Source: Bacillus sp. SA1-12
Lineage (GTDB): Bacteria > Bacillota > Bacilli > Bacillales > Bacillaceae
Assembly: GCF_000981385.1 (NCBI RefSeq)
Contig: NZ_LATZ01000008.1
Span: 1-64,000 of the forward strand
Length of the DNA stretch: 64,000 nucleotides
Direction of reading: 5' to 3'
Shown here: piece after piece, positions 37,530-46,469 of the stretch
Layout: the number at the start of each line of letters is the position of its first letter
Position numbering within the stretch: the stretch's first letter is position 1
Position numbers and translations under genes: made by a program
The notes under the pieces: model-generated
What the model was told of the DNA's origin: nothing
The model's database searches: none
What the model saw: only the letters and a program-made list of their open reading frames with translations

Positions 37530-38273
37530 TTGGAAGATCAAAACATGCGCTTAGTTCAGCACTTTGAGGAATTACGTAAACGCATTATTATCACTTTAGT
37601 TGTCTTTCTTCTGTCTTTAGTCCTAGCATTTATATATGTCCAAGATATTTATCATGTGTTAGTTAAAGACTTGCCATTTAAGCTGGCTCTGTTAGGACCG
37701 AGTGATATCTTACTCGTTTATTTAATGATTGCAAGCGTTGTTGCTATTACAGCTACTATACCAGTTGCTGCGCACCAAGCTTGGTTGTATGTACGTCCAG
37801 CTTTAACACCAAAAGAACGCAGAGTTACCATCGCTTATATTCCTGGACTATTTATTCTATTCATATTAGGAATTAGTTTTGGTTACTTTATTCTATTTCC
37901 TCTTGTACTAAATTTTTTAATGTCACTATCCAATGATATGTTTACTACTTTCTTTACAACGGAGAAATATTTTCAATTTTTGCTTCACATGACTTTGCCT
38001 TTTGGAGTTCTGTTTGAACTTCCCGTTGTCATTATGTTTTTAACAAGTTTAGGAATTATAAATCCATACCGTTTGCAAAAAATTAGGAAATATGCATACT
38101 TTCTGTTATTCTTCGTTTCAATTTTGATTACGCCTCCAGATTTTCTATCAGATATCCTTGTGGTTATACCTTTATTACTCTTATATGAAAGTAGTATCAG
38201 CTTATCTAAATTTGTTTATAAAAGACAGCAAAGGACTAAAGAAGAAAAAAATGAGGTATACGAATCTGTTTAA
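37530..38273 (+). CDS. tatC: Sec-independent translocase component TatC
   Basis: A 247-residue protein with six membrane segments. It starts MEDQNMRLVQHFEELRKRII, the typical TatC N-terminus, and includes FFTTEKYFQFLLHMTLPFG and FELPVVIMFL, which are family marks. TatC recognises the twin-arginine signal. The frame opens at GTG 37521, but GGAG (37518-37521) lies 8 bases before TTG 37530, which fits better. A strong terminator follows, so tatA-tatC end the unit that begins with the GH91-like gene. Confidence 0.93.
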   Translation: MEDQNMRLVQHFEELRKRIIITLVVFLLSLVLAFIYVQDIYHVLVKDLPFKLALLGPSDILLVYLMIASVVAITATIPVAAHQAWLYVRPALTPKERRVTIAYIPGLFILFILGISFGYFILFPLVLNFLMSLSNDMFTTFFTTEKYFQFLLHMTLPFGVLFELPVVIMFLTSLGIINPYRLQKIRKYAYFLLFFVSILITPPDFLSDILVVIPLLLLYESSISLSKFVYKRQQRTKEEKNEVYESV

Positions 38274-38280
38274 TAAATAT

Positions 38281-38324
38281 AAAAAGCTGATTCCTTAAAA
38301 TAAGGTGAGGAATCAGCTTTTTTT
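38281..38324 (+). terminator. Rho-independent terminator after tatC
   Basis: AAAAAGCTGATTCCT (38281-38295) pairs with AGGAATCAGCTTTTT (38308-38322), ending in a run of Ts. It closes the GH91-like-tatA-tatC unit. Confidence 0.9.
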
Positions 38325-38489
38325 AAGTCCTTAACTTTGCTTAACATACAAAACGCTTAGTGAATAATTTTTTCATTATTGTTGTTTTCCTCCTTTAATT
38401 GTCAGAATATTTAATTGTCTAAATAATATGCTTGTTCTGTACGTGAGGCAGACGGATAACTTGATCAACGGAAATTTTACAGGCTTTGA

Positions 38490-39020
38490 TTGGTGAAGTG
38501 AAATGTAAAAAAATGGTGATTTTAAAGATTCATAGTCATCCAACTGGATTTTCAGTTTTTCATCTTTTGATGATGAATCGGATGAAGATCTATTCAAGGG
38601 ATTTTCTGTTGGTTAGATACTGATTTTCCGGGAATCAGTGCTATTATGCTCCTTGATGGTCGCATAATAGCAAGAGGGGTTAATGGGGATGGAAACTTCA
38701 CTGAAGTTATGTCCGTCAGCGTTGCCGGTCCTGATATATAGGTTTGGGATGCTAACATATCAGAGAACGAGGAAATTCCGGAATATAAGATGAGGACTGA
38801 ACAGACTTTCGGTAAAGCGACCACGGAGAAACTCTCTAGTCTCTCGATTGGAGTCGTAGGTGTCTCCGGAACGGAATTCCTGTTGAGGAACAATTACTTC
38901 GATTGAGTGTAGGTGAATAAGTTCTTGTAGATGGAGATAGAGTTGAGGAAAAAAATGTAGGTGTCATATTTACAATTCTACTCTTAGTGATGCGGCAGAG
39001 GGTCGGCAAAAGGTTCAAAA
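38490..39020 (+). pseudogene. Decayed JAB (MPN)-ThiF/E1 fusion gene
   Basis: Several frames together rebuild one protein. First IHSHPTGFS and, after a shift, SSFDDESDEDLF, matching the JAMM metalloprotease motif. Then LDTDFPGISAIMLLDGRIIA and ARGVNGDGN. After an in-frame TAG (near 38740) come EKLSSLSIGVVGVSGT and, shifted again, VEEQLLRLSVGE-VLVDGD-RVEEKNVG, the nucleotide-binding start of an E1-like ThiF domain. At least two frameshifts and two stops are present, and both ends are lost. Such fusions occur in bacterial ubiquitin-like modification systems. Confidence 0.7.
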
Positions 39021-39039
39021 TAACATATCCGATAGGGAA

Positions 39040-39073
39040 AATGGTTGAGGAGGTATATCCTCTACCATTTTTT
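39040..39073 (+). terminator. Probable terminator before lacI-type gene
   Basis: AATGGTTGAGGA (39040-39051) pairs with TCCTCTACCATT (39058-39069) with one mismatch, followed by Ts. It lies between the decayed ThiF gene and the regulator. Confidence 0.7.
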
Positions 39074-39094
39074 AAATATTAATTTAAAAAACCG

Positions 39095-39109
39095 TTGAAA
39101 CGTTTCCAA
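39095..39109 (+). promoter_or_regulatory. LacI-type operator, autoregulatory
   Basis: TTGAAACGTTTCCAA is the reverse complement of the TTGGAAACGTTTCAA core repeated at 40158-40261. It lies about 50 bases before the regulator's start codon, which suggests autoregulation. Confidence 0.7.
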
Positions 39110-39161
39110 ACTAGTGATATCATAAATTTATGAAATCGCTTTAATATTGGAGGTAGTTGTA

Positions 39162-40136
39162 GTGCCAAGTTTAAAAGATGTTGCAGACCTGGCAGGAGTT
39201 GGAGTTGGCACTGTTTCACGAGTCATTAACAATCATCCGAATGTAAGGAACGAAACACGGGAGAAAGTGAATGCTGCGATCAAACAATTAAATTACACAC
39301 CTAATGAAGTTGCAAGAAACTTTAAAATGCAAAAATCAACAATGGTTGCGTTATTACTCCCTAGTATTTGGCATCCTTTTTTCTCGGAACTGGCCTATTA
39401 TATCGAAGATGAGCTTGATCGGGAAGGTTATAAATTAATGCTTTGCAATAGTGGAGGAAGACCTGATAAAGAGCTTCATTATTTCGATATGCTCAACCAG
39501 AATAAGGTAGCAGGGATTATTGGAATTACTTATAATGACATCGAGGATAGCGTGAACACCGATATTCCGATTATCAGCATTGACCGTCACTTTGGGAAAA
39601 AAATCACATGTGTAACTTCAGATAACTATATTGGCGGCCGCATTGCCTTAAAAGAACTTGTAAAGGCAGGAGCAAAAAAAGCGGCGTATCTGGGAATCAC
39701 TAGTTCTGTCTACAGTGAGGTCGAACTCAGGAAAAAAGGATTTATTAAGGAAGCAAATGCTCAAGGGATTGAATATATCATTTATGAGGAGAATGATGCT
39801 GTTTATAATGATGATAAATTTTTCGGAGATTTCTTTAAAATAAAAGAACATCTTAATGTTTCCGGCGTATTTGCTAATACTGATTTACTAGCCGCCAAAT
39901 ATATTGATAAAGCTAAACAATATGGAATACGAACTCCCGAGGATGTAAAAGTAATTGGTTATGATGGAATTCAAGATAATAAGCTGTTTCACCCGATTCT
40001 ATCAACGATTCGACAGCCGGTCGAAGAGATGGCCAGAATGTCTGTTAAACTTCTATTAAGAAAGGTTGAAGGAGAGAGGTTAGAACATGAGATTTATCGA
40101 ATCCCGGTCATGTACAGAGAAGGAGAAACGACATAA
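39162..40136 (+). CDS. LacI-family regulator of the fructan locus
   Basis: A 324-residue LacI/GalR repressor. The helix-turn-helix (SLKDVADLAGVGVGTVSRVI) and hinge (NYTPNEVARNF) are intact; the sensor domain follows (MVALLLPSIWHPFFSEL, GIIGIT, IGYDGIQDNKLFHPILSTI). The frame opens at TTG 39147, but that TTGGAGG is the ribosome site for GTG 39162, eight bases on. One operator lies before the gene and three directly after it, before the importer operon, so it probably controls both. The inducer, perhaps a fructo-sugar, is unknown. Confidence 0.9.
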   Translation: MPSLKDVADLAGVGVGTVSRVINNHPNVRNETREKVNAAIKQLNYTPNEVARNFKMQKSTMVALLLPSIWHPFFSELAYYIEDELDREGYKLMLCNSGGRPDKELHYFDMLNQNKVAGIIGITYNDIEDSVNTDIPIISIDRHFGKKITCVTSDNYIGGRIALKELVKAGAKKAAYLGITSSVYSEVELRKKGFIKEANAQGIEYIIYEENDAVYNDDKFFGDFFKIKEHLNVSGVFANTDLLAAKYIDKAKQYGIRTPEDVKVIGYDGIQDNKLFHPILSTIRQPVEEMARMSVKLLLRKVEGERLEHEIYRIPVMYREGETT

Positions 40137-40157
40137 CTGTTCAAATCTTTCTCCTTT

Positions 40158-40261
40158 AATTGGAAACGTTTCAATTGAAACTGGAAAATTTTTTAGCTTT
40201 AATTGGAAACGTTTCAATTGAATTTTTAAAATTTTTTTCTTTAATTGGAAACGTTTCAATT
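40158..40261 (+). promoter_or_regulatory. Three phased LacI-type operators
   Basis: AATTGGAAACGTTTCAATT occurs at 40158-40176, 40201-40219 and 40243-40261. The spacing of 43 and 42 bases is close to four helical turns, so the sites face the same side of DNA. They fill the gap between the lacI-type gene and the LplB-like gene. Confidence 0.88.
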
Positions 40262-40334
40262 GAAACGCAAACAAGGGATCTATCAAATCTTAGTTATAAA
40301 TTAACCTAAAGTTAAATGAAAGTGAGGTAAAGAT

Positions 40335-41291
40335 ATGGAAGTGACAAGGAAGACAAATCATGTGATCGATTTACCTATCCAAAGTAAAAAAAGAGCAAAG
40401 TTAAGAAAAATCTTGAGTAATTATCAGCTTTACTTATTTCTTTTACCTGCATTAATTTATTTTATTGTATTCCATTATGTCCCGATGTATGGAGTATTAA
40501 TTGCTTTTAAAGATTTTGTAGCAACAAAAGGGATTTTTGGAAGTCCGTGGGTTGGATTTAAACACTTTGATCGATTTTTTGATTCCTATCAATTTTGGAT
40601 CCTTATCAAAAACACGCTTGGTCTTAGCGTTACTCAATTAATCATTGGTTTCCCGCTTCCGATTTTTCTTGCTCTTATGTTAAACCAAATTAGGAGTGAA
40701 AAATACAAACGTTTTGTTCAGACCGTGGTTTATGCACCACATTTTATCTCAGTGGTTGTATTGGCTGGTATGATCTATGTTTTCTTTTCAAACAATGGCC
40801 TTATTAATAACTTAATCCTGATCTTCGGCGGAGATCCGATATCATTTATGGCAAAACCGGAATGGTTTAAACCATTATATATTGCTTCTGGTGTTTGGCA
40901 AGAGACCGGATGGGCTGCCATTATTTATCTGGCAGCGTTAGCAGGAGTCAGTCCAGAGCTGCATGAAGCTGCAGTGATGGATGGAGCAAATAAGTGGCAG
41001 CGGATTTTTCATGTTGATATTCCAGCCATTATGCCAACGGCAGTTATTCTATTAATTTTATCAGTGGGTAACATTATGAATATTGGATTTGAAAAGGCCT
41101 ACCTTTTGCAAACACCGATGAACCAGCCGGCAGCAGAAATTATCCCAACCTATGTTTATAAGATGGGTTTACAGCAGGCGCAATATAGTTTTGCTGCTGC
41201 AGTTGGTTTGTTCAATTCAGTGATTAACTTAATTTTGTTAGTGGCAGTCAATAAGTTCGCTAAGAAATTATCTGGTACAGGCTTATGGTAA
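40335..41291 (+). CDS. LplB/UgpA-type ABC polysaccharide permease
   Basis: A 318-residue six-TM permease of the LplB/YtcO class, used by Bacillus and Paenibacillus for oligosaccharides from plant polymers. The start YLFLLPALIYFIVFHYVPMY and the EAA loop (LHEAAVMDGANKWQRIF, about residue 214) are typical. GTGAGG precedes ATG 40335. It forms the channel with the next gene and takes substrate from the lipoprotein at 42256. No ATPase is encoded nearby. Confidence 0.9.
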   Translation: MEVTRKTNHVIDLPIQSKKRAKLRKILSNYQLYLFLLPALIYFIVFHYVPMYGVLIAFKDFVATKGIFGSPWVGFKHFDRFFDSYQFWILIKNTLGLSVTQLIIGFPLPIFLALMLNQIRSEKYKRFVQTVVYAPHFISVVVLAGMIYVFFSNNGLINNLILIFGGDPISFMAKPEWFKPLYIASGVWQETGWAAIIYLAALAGVSPELHEAAVMDGANKWQRIFHVDIPAIMPTAVILLILSVGNIMNIGFEKAYLLQTPMNQPAAEIIPTYVYKMGLQQAQYSFAAAVGLFNSVINLILLVAVNKFAKKLSGTGLW

Positions 41292-41307
41292 GGGAGGTGC
41301 AGTAAAA

Positions 41308-42222
41308 ATGAGTTTACTAGCTTTGAAAAATAAGAAAATTACAAGAAGGTCAAAGGAAGATAAAGTGTTTGATATTATTAATTTCTTCCTAGTTGCAATC
41401 ATCTTAATATTGGTAGTTTATCCTTTGTACTTTATTGTTATTGCTTCCTTTAGTGATCCCAATATGATTTACGAAGGCAAGGTATGGCTGCTGCCGAAAG
41501 AAATTACCTTCGAGGGATATGATCGGATCTTTCGAGATAGCAAGATATGGCTGGGTTATAAGAATTCTATCGTCTATACAGTTGGTGGAACAATCGTAAA
41601 TGTTTCCTTTACCTTAATGGCAGCCTATGCCTTATCCAGAAAAGATTTATATGGAAGAAATGTGATTATGTTCTTGTTTCTAATGACGATGTTTTTCTCA
41701 GGCGGGTTAATCCCTACTTATCTAGTAGTAAAAAATTTAGGCTTACTTAATACAATGTGGGCGTTAATCTTACCGAAGGCTATTGCAGTATGGAATGTGA
41801 TTGTAGCGAAAACCTTTTTTGAGACTTCCATTCCTAACGAGCTGCTTGAAGCTGCCAAAATGGACGGCTGTTCCGATGTCAAGTTTTTCTGGAAGATTGT
41901 CCTGCCGCTATCCAAACCAATTGTCGCAGTAATGGTGTTATTCTATGCAGTTGGACACTGGAATTCTTACTTTGATGCATTAATCTACTTAAATAATGAA
42001 AATTTATATCCACTTCAATTAATATTACGAAACATTTTAATTCAAAATGAAGCATCCACGATGATGATTAGTGATCTGGAATCATTGGCTGCAAAACAAA
42101 GAGTCTCAGAGTTAATTAAATACGGTGTGATTATTGTAGCTTCTATTCCGCTTTTAATCGTATATCCATTTGTCCAAAAGTATTTTGTGAAAGGTGTTAT
42201 GATCGGCGGAATTAAAGGTTAA
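41308..42222 (+). CDS. LplC/YtcP-type ABC polysaccharide permease
   Basis: A 304-residue permease, second half of the channel. Family features are VVYPLYFIVIASFSDPN near the N-terminus, the EAA loop (LLEAAKMDGCSDVKFFWKI, about residue 172) and the ending KGVMIGGIKG. GGGAGG lies before ATG 41308, only 16 bases after the first permease. Its cargo is probably a fructooligosaccharide, judged from neighbouring genes. Confidence 0.9.
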   Translation: MSLLALKNKKITRRSKEDKVFDIINFFLVAIILILVVYPLYFIVIASFSDPNMIYEGKVWLLPKEITFEGYDRIFRDSKIWLGYKNSIVYTVGGTIVNVSFTLMAAYALSRKDLYGRNVIMFLFLMTMFFSGGLIPTYLVVKNLGLLNTMWALILPKAIAVWNVIVAKTFFETSIPNELLEAAKMDGCSDVKFFWKIVLPLSKPIVAVMVLFYAVGHWNSYFDALIYLNNENLYPLQLILRNILIQNEASTMMISDLESLAAKQRVSELIKYGVIIVASIPLLIVYPFVQKYFVKGVMIGGIKG

Positions 42223-42255
42223 TAGAAAACTTTTATTAAACGAGGGGGAAAATCA

Positions 42256-43893
42256 ATGCTTAAATCGATGAAGAAAAGAATGAAGGGTAACAAAAAGAAG
42301 GTTTCCATGGCATTGGTATTGGGGTTAAGTGCCTCATTAGCATTGACAGGATGCTCTAACAACAAATCCGCTAACACAGATAAAGCAGAAAAGGCTGCTT
42401 TTAACGAAACAGGCTTACCGATTGTTGACAAAGAAGTTACGTTAAACATTGTTTCACCAAAGGCACCTTTAGCACCTGACTATTCAGAAATGGTCATTTT
42501 TGAAAGACTTCAAGAAGCAACGAACGTAAAAATCAAGTGGAATAATATCCCTGGCGATGGATATCAAGAAAAGAAAAATTTAATGCTGGCAAGCGGGGAC
42601 CTGCCAGATGCGTTTTATGCTTCTGGATTTAGTGATCACGACCTTGTCCAAAATGGCCAAAACGGAACAATTATACCTTTAGAGGATTTAATTGACAAAT
42701 ATGCTCCTAATTTAAAGAATCTGTTCGAACAAAGACCCGATTTGAAAAAAATTGTAACCGCACCTGATGGACATATTTATTCCTTGCCACGTGCGGAAGA
42801 AATGGATCTTATCGGAATGCCTAACATAATGTTCATTAATAAAACATGGTTAGATAAACTTGGCCTTGAAATGCCAACGACATTAGAAGAATACCATGAT
42901 GTGTTAAAAGCATTTAAGGAAAAAGATCCGAATGGAAATGGAAAGCAAGACGAAATTGGTCTTACTTTCTGGTATAACGGCTGGTGCGGTAATGAAGGGG
43001 ATTTAATTGGATTATTTGGCCTGCCGGATGCACCTTTTGAAGCAGATCACCGTGTTGTGAGAGATGGAAAAGTAATCTATGCAGCGGTTCAACCAGAGTT
43101 TAAAGAAGCGATTATGTATTATAACGGCTGGGTAAAAGAAGGATTAATTGACCCTGAGGTTGTAACGCAAAAGACTGAGCAGCTATTTGCAAAAGGGAAA
43201 ACACAGGATCCAACACTAGGCTCATTCATTTGGTGGGAAAATACGGAAGTAGTGGGTACTGATCGGGTGAAAGACTACGTCGTAATGCCTCCATTGAAAG
43301 GGAAAGATGGAAAAATCGTCATTGGACGTTCCAATTATTCCGAGTATGGTAGAGATGCTTTTGTTATTACCTCGGCGAATAAAAATCCTGAGATTACGAT
43401 GCGTTGGGTTGACCAATTGTATGAGCCAAAAATGTCTGCTCAAATTAACTGGGGACCAATCGGTGACATTTACGAGGAAGATGCAAATGGCATGTTAGTC
43501 AATAAAGAACTCCCTGCTGGCGTGGCTATGGGTGAATTGCGTCAAAAGGTTGCTCCAGGCGGTCCGTTTGCCGTTCTAAAAGACCACTTTGGAAAAGTGG
43601 TAGATATGGAGCCAAGAGCAAAGGAAAGATTACAAATTCTTGATCAGTATTACAGACCTCATATGGTACAGGAAAATTACCCATCCATCTTCTTTAGCCC
43701 TGAAGAACTGGAAGTGATTAATACGATTGAACCTGAAATTAAGGCATTTGTTAAACAGAAAGAAGCGCAATGGCTGATCGAGGGCGGAATTGAGAAAGAA
43801 TGGGATGCGTATGTAAAGCAATTAAATGATATGGGACTCGATAAATTAATGAAAGTTTACCAAAAAGGATTAGACCGCTATAACAAACAATAA
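42256..43893 (+). CDS. LplA-type extracellular oligosaccharide-binding lipoprotein
   Basis: A 545-residue binding lipoprotein of the large LplA/LipO class. The lipobox is LALTGC (Cys about 32), then SNNKSANTDKAEKA. The mature part has LVIVSPKAPLAPDYSE-like strands, DLPDAFYASGFSDHD and PRAEEMDLIGMPNIMFINKT. GAGGGGG lies before ATG 42256. It feeds the LplB/LplC channel. A terminator-like stem follows, so downstream enzymes may be made at a lower level than the binding protein. Confidence 0.88.
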   Translation: MLKSMKKRMKGNKKKVSMALVLGLSASLALTGCSNNKSANTDKAEKAAFNETGLPIVDKEVTLNIVSPKAPLAPDYSEMVIFERLQEATNVKIKWNNIPGDGYQEKKNLMLASGDLPDAFYASGFSDHDLVQNGQNGTIIPLEDLIDKYAPNLKNLFEQRPDLKKIVTAPDGHIYSLPRAEEMDLIGMPNIMFINKTWLDKLGLEMPTTLEEYHDVLKAFKEKDPNGNGKQDEIGLTFWYNGWCGNEGDLIGLFGLPDAPFEADHRVVRDGKVIYAAVQPEFKEAIMYYNGWVKEGLIDPEVVTQKTEQLFAKGKTQDPTLGSFIWWENTEVVGTDRVKDYVVMPPLKGKDGKIVIGRSNYSEYGRDAFVITSANKNPEITMRWVDQLYEPKMSAQINWGPIGDIYEEDANGMLVNKELPAGVAMGELRQKVAPGGPFAVLKDHFGKVVDMEPRAKERLQILDQYYRPHMVQENYPSIFFSPEELEVINTIEPEIKAFVKQKEAQWLIEGGIEKEWDAYVKQLNDMGLDKLMKVYQKGLDRYNKQ

Positions 43894-43902
43894 TCCTGAT
43901 AT

Positions 43903-43939
43903 AAAGCCAGACCTCCCTATCTGTCTGGCTTTTCTTTGA
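43903..43939 (+). terminator. Intra-operon terminator or attenuator
   Basis: AAAGCCAGAC (43903-43912) pairs perfectly with GTCTGGCTTT (43923-43932), then TCTTT. It lies between the binding lipoprotein and fructokinase genes, with only 70 bases between them, so some read-through is likely. Confidence 0.75.
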
Positions 43940-43963
43940 AAAAATAAAAATGGGATGATGTAC

Positions 43964-44947
43964 ATGTTTGATGTCACGGCTTTAGGCGAAGTATTAATTG
44001 ATTTTACCCCCTACGGTTATTCAGAAAAGGGGCATGTATTATTTGAAACCAACCCTGGCGGGGCGCCGGCCAATGTCCTTGTGGCACTTTCCAGATTAAA
44101 TAAGAAAACGGCGTTTATTGGAAAAGTGGGCAATGATCAATTTGGTCATCTGCTCAAGTGTGTTGTGAAAGACCAAAAGATTGATACAAGCAATCTTTTA
44201 GTCTCGGAAACTGTCAATACTACACTGGCTTTTGTTCACCTAGATGAAAAAGGGGATCGTTCCTTTAGTTTTTACCGTAATCCAGGAGCCGATATCATGC
44301 TGGAGAAAGATGAGATTGATGTTGATACAATTAAACAATCCCGTATCTTTCATTTCGGTTCCTTATCATTAACGAATGAACCTGCAGCTAAAGCTACTTT
44401 TACTGCATTGGAATATGCAAAAAAGCACAAGGTTACTGTTTCCTATGATCCTAATTTGCGAATTCCTTTATGGAGGTCACTTGATGAAGCGAAGCGTCAG
44501 ATTTTAAAGGGATTTGAATATGCAGACATTGTGAAAATTTCAGAGGAAGAGCTGGAATTTTTAACTGGTTATCGTGATGTGGAAAAAGGAACGGAAGTTT
44601 TACAGGAACAATATGGAACAGCTGTTATATTTATAACTCTAGGTCCAGAAGGCTGTTTTTATCGAAGTAGACATGTATATGGCCGAAAAGAAGGATACGA
44701 AGTAAACGTTGTTGATACAACAGGAGCAGGGGATGCTTTTGTTGGCGGAGTATTGTATCAAATCCTTGAAAGGAATAAACCTTTAGATGATTTAACGGGA
44801 GCAGACTTTGAAGAAATGGTCACTTTCGCTAATGCAGCAGGTGCATTAACGACAGAAGGAAAAGGTGGCATTCCCAGTATTCCAACAAAGGATCAAATTG
44901 AAAAGTTTTTAAAAAAAGAATTTCTGAGAAAGGAAGAACGTAAATGA
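43964..44947 (+). CDS. scrK: Fructokinase, PfkB family
   Basis: A 327-residue ribokinase-type sugar kinase. NPGGAPANVLVALSRL near residue 30 and the anion-hole/catalytic DTTGAGDAFVGG (Asp near residue 258) mark the PfkB family, and the overall sequence follows bacterial fructokinases that make fructose 6-phosphate. ATGs at 43955 and 43958 are also in frame; 43964 is chosen because GGGATG lies before it. The stop overlaps the next start (ATGA), tying it to the GH32 enzyme that would release its fructose. Confidence 0.9.
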   Translation: MFDVTALGEVLIDFTPYGYSEKGHVLFETNPGGAPANVLVALSRLNKKTAFIGKVGNDQFGHLLKCVVKDQKIDTSNLLVSETVNTTLAFVHLDEKGDRSFSFYRNPGADIMLEKDEIDVDTIKQSRIFHFGSLSLTNEPAAKATFTALEYAKKHKVTVSYDPNLRIPLWRSLDEAKRQILKGFEYADIVKISEEELEFLTGYRDVEKGTEVLQEQYGTAVIFITLGPEGCFYRSRHVYGRKEGYEVNVVDTTGAGDAFVGGVLYQILERNKPLDDLTGADFEEMVTFANAAGALTTEGKGGIPSIPTKDQIEKFLKKEFLRKEERK

Positions 44948-46437
44948 AAAACGTCTTGGAAAAACAAAAATATTATACAGAAAAATACCGTCCGCAGTAT
45001 CACTTCACCCCAGAGAGAAACTGGATGAATGACCCGAATGGGATGGTGTTTTTTAACGGGGAATATCATTTATTTTATCAATATCATCCCAATGGAAACA
45101 CATGGGGTCCGATGCATTGGGGACATGCGGTAAGTAAAGATCTTGTTCACTGGGAACACCTCCCGATTGCTTTGGCTCCGGATGAGCATGGGGCAATTTT
45201 CTCGGGAAGTGCCGTCGTAGATTGGAACGACACTAGTGGTTTCTTTGAAGGAAAATCAGGGTTAGTAGCGATTTTTACCCATGCGGATACATACCCTGAT
45301 TCTGATCGTCCAAGACAAAGGCAGAGTGTTGCCTTTAGTAAAGATAACGGACGTACATGGGGAAAATATGAGGGGAACCCCGTTCTCCAGGAAGAAAGTA
45401 TTACTGATTTTCGTGATCCAAAAGTGTTCTGGCACCATGAAACCAATCAATGGATTATGGTGGTAGCCGCAGGTCAAACAGTTAGAATGTATTCTTCAAA
45501 GAATTTAATTTCATGGGAGTTTACGAGTGAGTTTGGAGAAGGGCATGGCTCACATTTAGGAGTTTGGGAGTGTCCCGATCTTTTTCAATTACCAATCAAT
45601 GGAGATGTTGATCAGAAAAAGTGGGTACTATTTGTCAGTATAGGCAATGATCCAGAATATCCAGAAGGCTCTAGAACTCAATATTTTATTGGAGAGTTTG
45701 ATGGTAAATCATTTATTAATGATTACACCCCAGAAACAGCTCTATGGATTGACTATGGACGTGATAATTATGCGGGTGTCAGCTGGTCAGATATATCTGC
45801 TGAAGACGGTAGAAGAATTTATGTTGGCTGGATGAGTAACTGGCGTTATGCCAATGTTACCCCTACAAAAGAATGGCGAAGTGCGATGACCATTCCCAGA
45901 GTATTAGAGTTGAAGAAAACAGAAGAAGGGGTCCGGCTCGTACAAAAGCCGATTCGTGAATTACAGAGTCTTCGTCATGAAAAGATAGTAATAGAAAACG
46001 AAATAGTAGTACCGGATCAAAATCTTTTGGCAAATGTAAAAAGTAACACATTCGAAATCATTGCCGGGTTTGAAATTGGAGAGGCCAAGGAATTTGGATT
46101 CAAGGTTTGCAAGGGTACCAATGAAGAAACGATTATTGGATATAACCTAGAAAACCAAACCTTATTTGTAGATCGAACCCATTCGGGAGAGGCTGTTTTC
46201 CATGAGGACTTCGCCGGAAAACATGAGTGCAAACTACTGCCAGAGAATAATAAGATCACCTTACATGTTTTAGTGGATCAGTCGTCTGTAGAATTATTCG
46301 GAAACGATGGAGTGTCGGTTCTTACAGACTTAATCTTCCCAAATCAAGAAAGTAAGCAAATGGAGCTTTATGCAAAAAATGGAAAGGTTAAGTTGGATTC
46401 GTTAGAGCTTTATACGTTAAAATCCGCGTGGAGATAA
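44944..46437 (+). CDS. Cytosolic GH32 beta-fructosidase
   Basis: A 497-residue GH32 enzyme without a signal peptide. All three catalytic motifs are present: WMNDPNG (nucleophile Asp about residue 30), FRDPKVFW (Asp about 158) and WECPDLF (Glu about 209). The C-terminal beta-sandwich includes VDQSSVELFGNDG. It removes fructose from fructooligosaccharides, inulobiose or levanbiose; sucrose is also possible. It overlaps the fructokinase gene by four bases, so hydrolysis and phosphorylation are co-expressed. Confidence 0.92.
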   Translation: MKNVLEKQKYYTEKYRPQYHFTPERNWMNDPNGMVFFNGEYHLFYQYHPNGNTWGPMHWGHAVSKDLVHWEHLPIALAPDEHGAIFSGSAVVDWNDTSGFFEGKSGLVAIFTHADTYPDSDRPRQRQSVAFSKDNGRTWGKYEGNPVLQEESITDFRDPKVFWHHETNQWIMVVAAGQTVRMYSSKNLISWEFTSEFGEGHGSHLGVWECPDLFQLPINGDVDQKKWVLFVSIGNDPEYPEGSRTQYFIGEFDGKSFINDYTPETALWIDYGRDNYAGVSWSDISAEDGRRIYVGWMSNWRYANVTPTKEWRSAMTIPRVLELKKTEEGVRLVQKPIRELQSLRHEKIVIENEIVVPDQNLLANVKSNTFEIIAGFEIGEAKEFGFKVCKGTNEETIIGYNLENQTLFVDRTHSGEAVFHEDFAGKHECKLLPENNKITLHVLVDQSSVELFGNDGVSVLTDLIFPNQESKQMELYAKNGKVKLDSLELYTLKSAWR

Positions 46438-46469
46438 AGCAGTGAAATGGTAAAAGGGAGAGTGACAGG

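Noticed and set aside
40080..40286. Minus-strand 68-codon frame with repeated KRFQLK
   Set aside because: It is a by-product of the three operator repeats, not a protein.
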